Positions 56,683 through 64,000 of a stretch of DNA of 64,000 nt are shown here, piece after piece. The stretch is taken from the NCBI GenBank assembly GCA_937877715.1, contig CALEHW010000066.1, forward strand, positions 1-64,000. The letters are read 5' to 3'. Each line of letters begins with the position of its first letter. Position 1 is the stretch's first letter. Position numbers and translations under genes: made by a program. The DNA is from an uncultured Methylophaga sp. (GTDB lineage: Bacteria; Pseudomonadota; Gammaproteobacteria; GCF-002020875). The notes beneath the pieces are model-generated. The model had not been told where the DNA came from. It saw only the letters and a list, made by a program, of their open reading frames with translations, and ran no database searches.

Positions 56683-56701
56683 AAATTGATAGGGAAACAA
56701 A

Positions 56702-57946
56702 ATGAAGGGTGATAGACGTGTTGTTGTGACAGGGCTGGGAATGGTATCTCCTGTCGGAAATACGGTTGATGAGAGCTGGAAGAATATTCTTGCTGGAGTG
56801 AGTGGGGCTGGGCCGGTCCCCCATTTTGATGCTGCAGAGTTTCCAGTCACCTTCTCATGTTCTGTAAAAGATAGTTTTGACCCGCTGGAGTACCTAACTA
56901 AAAAAGATCTTCGCAAGATGGATGCCTTCATACATTACGGCATGGCTGCCGGAGTTCAGGCCTTCCGTGACTCCGGACTGGAGATTACGGATGAGAATGC
57001 ATTCCGTATAGGTGTATCGATAGGTTCCGGTATTGGCGGTCTGCCAGGTATAGAGAAGGGGCGAGATTCACTGGTGAATGGCGGCCCCAGAAAGGTATCC
57101 CCATTTTTTGTCCCCTCCAATATCATCAATATGGTCTCTGGAAATCTTTCCATCATGATTGGTGCCAAGGGTCCAAATACCGCCATTGTTACAGCCTGTA
57201 GCTCTGCCACCCATAGTATTGGTGATGCGGCACGGATGATCGTCTATGGTGATGCAGATGTAATGATTACAGGTGGTGCTGAAAATGCCACCTGCCCAGT
57301 TGGACTAAGTGGGTTTGCTCAGGCTAAGGCACTCTCTTCCCGTAATGATGATCCACAAACAGCTAGCCGCCCATGGGATGTTGACCGTGACGGTTTTGTC
57401 TTGGGTGATGGTGCTGGTGTGATGGTGCTTGAGGAGTATGAGCATGCCAAGGCGCGCGGTGCCAATATCTATGCCGAGGTGACTGGGTTTGGGATGAGTG
57501 GCGATGCTTATCATATGACTTCACCATCACCTGGCGGAGAAGGAGCGTCTCGCTGTATGGACAGTGCGCTGGCAGATGCTGGTATTAACCCTGAAGAGAT
57601 TGATTACATAAATGCACATGGTACATCTACCCCGGCAGGTGACCTTGCAGAGACCTCCGCAGTGAAAAAATCATTTGGTGACCATGCCTATAAGGTTGCG
57701 GTCAACTCCACAAAATCGATGACCGGACACCTGTTGGGCGCGGCTGGTGGCATTGAGGCCATCTTCTCTATTCTTGCAATCAGAGATCAGGTCTCCCCAC
57801 CTACCACCAACATCTTCAACCAGGATCCGGAGTGTGATCTGGACTATGTTGCCAATACGGCGCGTGAGATGAAGATTGATGTCGCAATGTCTAATTCGTT
57901 CGGCTTTGGTGGAACCAACGGAACTGTTGTCCTGAAAAAGATGTGA
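56702..57946 (+). CDS. fabF: Beta-ketoacyl-ACP synthase II
   Basis: [48 protein letters not shown]. Confidence 0.97.
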   Translation: MKGDRRVVVTGLGMVSPVGNTVDESWKNILAGVSGAGPVPHFDAAEFPVTFSCSVKDSFDPLEYLTKKDLRKMDAFIHYGMAAGVQAFRDSGLEITDENAFRIGVSIGSGIGGLPGIEKGRDSLVNGGPRKVSPFFVPSNIINMVSGNLSIMIGAKGPNTAIVTACSSATHSIGDAARMIVYGDADVMITGGAENATCPVGLSGFAQAKALSSRNDDPQTASRPWDVDRDGFVLGDGAGVMVLEEYEHAKARGANIYAEVTGFGMSGDAYHMTSPSPGGEGASRCMDSALADAGINPEEIDYINAHGTSTPAGDLAETSAVKKSFGDHAYKVAVNSTKSMTGHLLGAAGGIEAIFSILAIRDQVSPPTTNIFNQDPECDLDYVANTAREMKIDVAMSNSFGFGGTNGTVVLKKM

Positions 57947-59241
57947 TTGACCTGCTTGCGCTGCATGCGGCAAATCCGGAGCGCTACCCATATCTGCTTG
58001 AGAGTGCTGCATCCAGCAGTGGCGTGCAGTGGGATATCCTTTTCGCCTTTCCGCAACAGACAATAGATACTGATGATGGAGGCTTTCTTGCTACGCTGGA
58101 TGCCAGCTGGAACAGAGCCAGCAAAGATGAGAGGGTAGACAAAAGCATCCCTTTTCGTGGAGGGTGGTTTCTGTTTCTGGATTACGAACTCGTTCATGAG
58201 ATTGAGCCGGTACTTTTATCCAGTAAGAAAGAGTCTCGGTCGATTTCCAGATCATATGCCACCCGCATACCGGCAGCTATTCTTCAGGAGCACTCAACTG
58301 GCCACATCTATTTTATGGACGAGGATGGTGAGCTGACAGATAGAGTCAGGCTCATGCAGGAGGATCTCTCAAACCCGGAGTCACTACATCACCCAGCAGC
58401 GGAAACCATACCAGCCACAATCATTGAGGAGCCATCCGGCAAATTTCTTGATGGTGTCGAGAAGATCAAACACTATATCGTCGAGGGTGATGTCTTTCAG
58501 GTAAATCTCTCCCGCAAGTGGCAGGGTGAGCTCTCTGAGCTGGTAGAGCCATACCAGATATATCAGAGGCTAAGAGAGAGCAATCCGGCCCCGTTTGCAG
58601 GGCTGGCTGTTCGCAATGGCATGGCAGTTATCAGCTCATCTCCCGAGCGGCTGATCAGGGTTACTGATGGGGTTGCCGAAACCAGACCCATTGCAGGCAC
58701 TCATCCACGTAGTGCGGAATCTGATGAGGATGAGAAGCTATCTGAGATGTTGTTGGCACACCCCAAGGAGCAGGCGGAACACATTATGCTGATTGACCTG
58801 GAGCGTAATGATCTGGGCCGTGTCTGCAAACCAGGAACTATCGAGGTGGATGAGTTGATGGTGCTGGAGAGTTATGCTCATGTCCATCATATCGTATCCA
58901 ATGTTGGCGGGAAGCTGCAGGATGGCGTTACTCCCGGTGATGTTATTCGTGCGCTCTTCCCGGGTGGTACCATTACCGGATGCCCCAAGGTGCGCTGTAT
59001 GGAGATTATAGATGAGCTGGAGCCGGAACCACGCGGCGGATATACAGGGAGTTTCGGCTACCTAAACCACAATGGCGATATGGATCTGAATATTCTGATA
59101 CGAACTATCACCCAAGAGGGTAACACTGTCTCTCTACGTGCGGGTGCCGGTATTGTTCACGACTCCATTCCACAGAGAGAGCTGGAGGAGACCCGGGCCA
59201 AGGCGAGAGGGATGTTGATGGCGTTGGGGGTTGAGACGTGA
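57943..59241 (+). CDS. pabB: Aminodeoxychorismate synthase component I (GTG start)
   Basis: Chorismate-binding core: [37 protein letters not shown]. Confidence 0.94.
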   Translation: MIDLLALHAANPERYPYLLESAASSSGVQWDILFAFPQQTIDTDDGGFLATLDASWNRASKDERVDKSIPFRGGWFLFLDYELVHEIEPVLLSSKKESRSISRSYATRIPAAILQEHSTGHIYFMDEDGELTDRVRLMQEDLSNPESLHHPAAETIPATIIEEPSGKFLDGVEKIKHYIVEGDVFQVNLSRKWQGELSELVEPYQIYQRLRESNPAPFAGLAVRNGMAVISSSPERLIRVTDGVAETRPIAGTHPRSAESDEDEKLSEMLLAHPKEQAEHIMLIDLERNDLGRVCKPGTIEVDELMVLESYAHVHHIVSNVGGKLQDGVTPGDVIRALFPGGTITGCPKVRCMEIIDELEPEPRGGYTGSFGYLNHNGDMDLNILIRTITQEGNTVSLRAGAGIVHDSIPQRELEETRAKARGMLMALGVET

Positions 59242-60056
59242 TTCTGGTTAATGGAGTTGAGACGGAGCAGATCAGTGTTACAGATCGCGGGCTTCAGTAC
59301 GGGGATGGGTTATTTGAGACTATTGCGGTTGTTGACGGTAAGCCGGAGTTTTGGGGGCGCCACATGGCACGTCTACAACGGGGGGCAGAAAAATTATCTA
59401 TTCCTCTGCCGCCAGAAGAACTGCTTCTAGCCGAGGCAGAACAGATTGTCGGCAGTGATGATTCATCTCATTCTGTGCTGAAAATTACCATTACCCGCGG
59501 CAGTGGGGGGAGGGGATACCGTCCACCAGAGAGTCCGACGCCAACGCGTATTCTTGCGCTCTCTCCATGGCCTGAATACCCGGCGGGGTATTACAGAACC
59601 GGTGCCAGGCTCCATATCTGTAAAACCAGGCTGGGCAACAATCCGTCACTTGCTGGCATAAAGCACCTGAATAGATTGGAGCAGGTTATTGCCAGAGACG
59701 AGTGGAGCGATTTAGAGATTGCAGAGGGGCTGATGCTGGATGGTGAAAATAATCTGATTGAGGGAACCATGAGCAACATCTTTTTTGTGAAAGGTGATGA
59801 GCTCATAACCCCAGAGCTGACCAAGTGTGGGGTTGCCGGGGTGATGAGAGAGTTGCTGATCGATCGCCTGCAGGGAGAGGAGATTCCAGTTACGATTCGC
59901 CCCATCTCCCTGGGTGAACTGGATGCGTTCGACGAGGCCTTCTGTAGCAACAGCCTAATCCATATCTGGCCAATACGGCAGATTGGGGATAGAGGATTTT
60001 CTGCGCCGGGACCAATGACTATACATTGTATTCAACTCCTGAACAGGCCATCATAA
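59238..60056 (+). CDS. pabC: Aminodeoxychorismate lyase
   Basis: Class IV PLP fold: DRGLQYGDGLFETI, GIKHLNRLEQVIAR, EGTMSNIFFV. Confidence 0.95.
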   Translation: MILVNGVETEQISVTDRGLQYGDGLFETIAVVDGKPEFWGRHMARLQRGAEKLSIPLPPEELLLAEAEQIVGSDDSSHSVLKITITRGSGGRGYRPPESPTPTRILALSPWPEYPAGYYRTGARLHICKTRLGNNPSLAGIKHLNRLEQVIARDEWSDLEIAEGLMLDGENNLIEGTMSNIFFVKGDELITPELTKCGVAGVMRELLIDRLQGEEIPVTIRPISLGELDAFDEAFCSNSLIHIWPIRQIGDRGFSAPGPMTIHCIQLLNRPS

Positions 60057-60062
60057 CGCCCT

Positions 60063-60716
60063 ATGTCGAGAGGGAAATTCATCACCGTTGAGGGCTCTGA
60101 GGGGGTAGGCAAGAGTACCAATATCAACCATGTCCGAACCCGTCTGGAGGAGTATGGAATTGAGGTGGTGCAGACCAGAGAGCCCGGTGGTACACCGCTT
60201 GGTGAGGAGATACGTGAGCTGCTGCTCGACCATCGCCACACCGGCATGTCACAGGATGCCGAGTTGATGTTGATGTTTGCGGCCCGTGCGGAGCATCTTA
60301 ACCAGGTGATTATTCCCGCGATTGATGCCGGCAAGTGGGTGCTTTGCGACCGCTTTACCGATGCCAGCCACGCCTATCAGGGTGGTGGCAGGGGGATTCC
60401 AACCGAACGTATTGGTACCCTGGAGCAGTGGGTGCAGAAGGGGCTGCAGCCAGATTTTACCCTGCTGCTCGATATTGAGCCGGAAATCGGGCTGGAGCGT
60501 GCTGGCAAGCGAGGGGCGCTTGACCGTTTCGAGAAGGAGGAGATCGCCTTCTTCCATCGAGTGCGGGCAACCTATCTGGAGCGTGCACAACAGTTCCCGG
60601 AGCGTTTTCGGATTGTAGATGCATCACAACCACTGGAGCTGGTGCAGGCCGGCATTGATGAGCTGCTGATCCAATTTGTCGAGCACGCACTGGCAGCAGG
60701 TGGCCGCAGTGGATAG
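60063..60716 (+). CDS. tmk: Thymidylate kinase
   Basis: KFITVEGSEGVGKSTN, QTREPGGTPLGEEIRELLL, DRFTDASHAYQGGGRG. Confidence 0.97.
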   Translation: MSRGKFITVEGSEGVGKSTNINHVRTRLEEYGIEVVQTREPGGTPLGEEIRELLLDHRHTGMSQDAELMLMFAARAEHLNQVIIPAIDAGKWVLCDRFTDASHAYQGGGRGIPTERIGTLEQWVQKGLQPDFTLLLDIEPEIGLERAGKRGALDRFEKEEIAFFHRVRATYLERAQQFPERFRIVDASQPLELVQAGIDELLIQFVEHALAAGGRSG

Positions 60717-61713
60717 CATCCTTCCATGGCAGCAGCAGATCTGGCAGGGGCTCCAGCGGAGAATTGAACAGCAGCGCATGCCTCACGCACTGCTGCTGCA
60801 TGGCCCCAAGGGGACAGGAAAAAAGAGTCTCTCATTGGCGCTGGCAAAGAGCCTGCTCTGTGAGCAGAGGACGAAGTCCGGGGAGGGGTGTGGGCACTGT
60901 AATTCGTGCAGACTGTTCGTGGCACATACCCATACAGATCTTCATCTGCTGGAGCCGGAGGAGGGAAAGAGCGTGCTGGCTGTTGATCAGGTTCGGGGGA
61001 TGGTGGAGAAGTTCTCCTACACCCCACAGATCGCCAACCGCAAGGTGGCAATTATCAACCCCGCAGAGACGATGAACAGCAGTGCAGCCAACAGTCTGCT
61101 GAAGACACTGGAGGAGCCCTCCGGAGAAGCAGTGTTGATGCTGATATCCCATGCCCCGGCATCCCTGCTGCCGACCATTCGCAGCCGTTGTCAGCAGCTT
61201 GCCTTTCCCCAGCCGTCCAGAACGGAGGCGCTTGCATGGCTTGGTGGGCAGCTGGATGACAAGAGCATGGCCGATACTATACTTGGGATGGCAGAGGGGG
61301 CACCGCTGCGGGCGCTGGCGCTCTCCGGAGAGGGGCAGCAGGCGCACTACCAGCAGATGGCGGAAGAATTGGTTGAGCTGCTACAGGGGAGGGCGAATCC
61401 GATCCGTGTAGCCTATCGCTGGAACAGCAAGAAGCTGGACCCAACCACCACGTTACGCTGGCTTCAGCAGTGGGTAACCACCATTATAAAACAGCAATTC
61501 AGCAACGATCCGGCAACAACGGAACCTGTCTCGTCCCTATTCCGACTGCTGCAACGGGTTGACCGGAAGAGATTTTTTCTCTTCTCTGATCGTCTCAATC
61601 AGGCGATCCGACTATCAACCACACCTGTCAACAAAGAGCTGCTGTTTGAGGGGCTGCTGTTGGAGTGGATTCGTCTTGCGGGCGACCCACTGGACGCCAG
61701 TAGTTTTAGATGA
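60709..61713 (+). CDS. holB: DNA polymerase III subunit delta' (GTG start)
   Basis: PHALLLHGPKGTGKKSLSLALA, CGHCNSCRLF zinc module, LKTLEEPSGEAVLMLISHAPASLLPTIRSRCQ. Confidence 0.95.
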   Translation: MDSILPWQQQIWQGLQRRIEQQRMPHALLLHGPKGTGKKSLSLALAKSLLCEQRTKSGEGCGHCNSCRLFVAHTHTDLHLLEPEEGKSVLAVDQVRGMVEKFSYTPQIANRKVAIINPAETMNSSAANSLLKTLEEPSGEAVLMLISHAPASLLPTIRSRCQQLAFPQPSRTEALAWLGGQLDDKSMADTILGMAEGAPLRALALSGEGQQAHYQQMAEELVELLQGRANPIRVAYRWNSKKLDPTTTLRWLQQWVTTIIKQQFSNDPATTEPVSSLFRLLQRVDRKRFFLFSDRLNQAIRLSTTPVNKELLFEGLLLEWIRLAGDPLDASSFR

Positions 61714-62486
61714 TCGACTCCCACTGCCACCTTGACCGGCTCAAGATCCCGGAGGGGGAGACCCTTGAGGATGCGCTCGCAAGGGCAGAGGAGGAGGGGG
61801 TTCACGGCTTCCTCAATGTCTGTATCGATCTTGAGAACTTTGATGAGGTTTTACGCATAGCTAACTCAGATCAAAGGATTTACGCATCGGTTGGCGTCCA
61901 CCCAAACGAGATGGAGATGCAGGAGCCAACCCTGGATGATTTGCTGCAGCGTGCAGACAATCTGAAGGTGGTTGCAATCGGTGAAACCGGGCTTGACTAC
62001 CACTATGTGACCGAGCCAGAGAAGCTGGAGCAGCAGCGCAACCGCTTCAGAACCCATATTCGTGCAGCCAAAGAGGGCAACAAACCGCTGATCATCCATA
62101 CCCGTGATGCGCGTGAGGATACCATCAGGATCATGCAGGAAGAGGGGGTAGATGAGTGTGGCGGGGTGATGCACTGCTTTACCGAAAACTGGGAGATGGC
62201 AAGCCAGGCACTGGAGCTTGGGTTTTATGTCTCCTTCTCCGGGATTATCACCTTCAACAGTGCAGCAGAGCTGCGTGAGGTGGCGAAAAAAGTACCGCAG
62301 GATCGACTACTGATCGAGACTGACTCCCCATACCTGGCACCAGTTCCATATCGCGGCAAGCCCAACCAGCCGGCCTACGTACGTCAGGTGGCGGAGAAGG
62401 TGGCAGGGCTACGTGGCTGGAGCATCGAAGAGGTAGACCGGATCACTACAGAAAATTTCCAGTCACTTTTTGTCGGCAACAGATGA
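61710..62486 (+). CDS. tatD: TatD family metal-dependent hydrolase
   Basis: MIDSHCHLDRL, GETGLDYHYV, LIIHTRDAREDT, ETDSPYLAPVPYRGKPNQP. Confidence 0.95.
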   Translation: MIDSHCHLDRLKIPEGETLEDALARAEEEGVHGFLNVCIDLENFDEVLRIANSDQRIYASVGVHPNEMEMQEPTLDDLLQRADNLKVVAIGETGLDYHYVTEPEKLEQQRNRFRTHIRAAKEGNKPLIIHTRDAREDTIRIMQEEGVDECGGVMHCFTENWEMASQALELGFYVSFSGIITFNSAAELREVAKKVPQDRLLIETDSPYLAPVPYRGKPNQPAYVRQVAEKVAGLRGWSIEEVDRITTENFQSLFVGNR

Positions 62487-62558
62487 AAAAGAGTGTAGGC
62501 TCAGACCTTGTGATTTTAACACTACATATTAATTCTTAACCAAGGAGAGGAGTAATTT

Positions 62559-62759
62559 ATGGATGAGACAAATAACAAACAGAAGGTAAATATCGATGGA
62601 ACTGAATATGATCTGGAGCAACTATCTGATAAGGCAAAAAACATGATCGGTTTTCTCCAGAGAGTTGACAAAGAGATGCTCGAGATGCGCTTTCAGATGG
62701 ACAAGGCCGCCCTCGCTCGCAAGCAGACCATTGCTGAACTTAAGGACGAGCTTGAATAG
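62559..62759 (+). CDS. Small DUF6447-like protein
   Basis: NIDGTEYDLEQLSDKAKNMIGFLQRVDKEM...LARKQTIAELKDELE; SD aaggagagg. Confidence 0.7.
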   Translation: MDETNNKQKVNIDGTEYDLEQLSDKAKNMIGFLQRVDKEMLEMRFQMDKAALARKQTIAELKDELE

Positions 62760-62952
62760 TGACTGAAGTCATTTGACTATATTATTCAGAGTGATCTCAT
62801 CTAAGGCTACTTTCTTGGTAGCTTGTAACAATATGTAACAAAACTCCTTGCCAATCAACTTGATATCACCGCCTGTGGGTATATACTGTCGGATGATACG
62901 GTATCGTTGGTTCTGTTGTATTGGGAGCGTATAAATGGCTGTGCCTACATGA

Positions 62953-63574
62953 ACAAACGTTAACTCATTGACTGATGCGAATGAGAGTATGCCATATGTG
63001 ATTTCATGGGTAGATCTTGTCTCTGCAGCAGATGAAGCGGATCCTGATGGTGACGAGATCAGCTTCATTATTGACTGTTAACAATGGTACGTTAACAAAA
63101 AATGGACTGACAGTTACCGAGGGTGTAACCACCCTTTCGGTGATGGAGTCATTAGTATGGACTCCATCGTCGGGAGATACTGGATCAGTTGAGGCATTTA
63201 CTGTTCGCGCAACAGATGGGGCTCAGAGTTCAGACACAGCAATTCCTGTAGTCATTGATGTCAATTCAGTTGATGGATCAGAACTGTTAATTGATGTTAC
63301 CCAGGCTGTTATTGATGATTTAGCAGATTTGTATGAATCGTCAGGCGCATCAGGAAGTGACGGTTCACTATCAGATATGTTTGATACGGTTGTGCCGATT
63401 GAGGCATTAACCTCGGCTAACTATTACTACTATTCCAGCTACTCATCAACTAGTTCTACAATTACTCTCAATTATCCAGATGGGGCCACTGCAACCTACA
63501 TCCCTGATATACAATCATTGCAGAATAACAACAATCAGGGGTGGGGGATATGGCCGTCAGGCTGGACCAGGTAG
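62953..63574 (+). pseudogene. Degraded/frameshifted cadherin- or Ig-like tandem-repeat coding region (one recognisable repeat unit plus linker)
   Basis: Frame 1: TNVNSLTDANESMPYVISWVDLVSAADEADPDGDEISFIIDC*; then frame 2: LLTVNNGTLTKNGLTVTEGVTTLSVMESLVWTPSSGDTGSVEAFTVRATDGAQSSDTAIPVVIDV. Together they make one continuous repeat, split by an indel near 63076. Confidence 0.65.
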
Positions 63575-64000
63575 TTGTCATTATTGATGACTTCAGTTAT
63601 CGCTCTCTTGGGAGTGATAATGTTTATTACTATGATGTTGGTTGCATGGACAGCGTTCGTCTCTATGACTATGTCTACAATGGTTATGGGGAGGTGGATG
63701 ACTTCGAGTATCTGTACCTTGATGAACTTGGCGGGTTCTATCCGATCAACCCAGCTGATTTTACCGAGCCCGAGCAGAGCTACTACACCCTTGAGATGAT
63801 TGAGGAGGGAACCCTCTACGATACTGGCCTGGATCCATCCGGGAACACTATTTACTATAGCGACTACCTGGAATTTACCGGGGATGAGCCAACCTCGGAT
63901 GAGACAGAACTGCATGGTGACTGGATTCTAGACTCCTTTCTTAACCAGCTGGATAACCAGGATACCGACATTATTCTGATCGATGTCGATCAGTGGTCTG
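63550..64000 (+). CDS. Partial >=150-aa protein open at the window edge, possible S8 (subtilisin-like) peptidase domain
   Basis: Manual translation from ATG 63550: MAVRLDQVVVIIDDFSYRSLGSDN...ELHGDWILDSFLNQLDNQDTDIILIDVDQWS with no stop to 64000; not in the supplied ORF track. Confidence 0.6.
   Translation, partial: MAVRLDQVVVIIDDFSYRSLGSDNVYYYDVGCMDSVRLYDYVYNGYGEVDDFEYLYLDELGGFYPINPADFTEPEQSYYTLEMIEEGTLYDTGLDPSGNTIYYSDYLEFTGDEPTSDETELHGDWILDSFLNQLDNQDTDIILIDVDQWS

Overview
This window is almost entirely conserved housekeeping sequence from a gammaproteobacterial chromosome, probably Chromatiales or sulfur-oxidiser-like (lineage is inferred from gene order and protein similarity by eye). Recognisable blocks in order are: ybaB-recR; rsgA; orn/queG; tsaE-amiC-mutL-miaA-hfq-hflX-hflK-hflC-DUF2065-hisZ-purA; tRNA-Leu; rnr-rlmB; rpsF-rpsR-DUF2232-rplI; dnaB-alr-radA; ffh; rpsP-rimM-trmD-rplS; xerD-dsbC; mutS; pncC-recA-recX-alaS-lysC-csrA-tRNA-Ser; modABC; rne/rluC; yceD-rpmF-plsX-fabHDG-acpP-fabF-pabB-pabC-tmk-holB-tatD. 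I saw no CRISPR array, prophage, intact IS element or defence system. The only clearly accessory part is the right end (about 62.8-64.0 kb). There, a decayed cadherin/Ig-like repeat coding region runs into a >=150-codon frame that is open at the window edge and missing from the supplied ORF track. That frame resembles the Asp/His part of a subtilisin-like domain. The other points of interest are non-coding: a palindromic in-frame tandem repeat at the hflK start with a diverged copy in the rne leader, a 91-bp element with perfect 16-bp terminal inverted repeats between ffh and rpsP, attenuator-like leaders before ribosomal protein genes, a GGA-loop hairpin in the csrA leader, a tRNA-Leu promoter with a palindromic spacer, and a probably leaderless tsaE mRNA.
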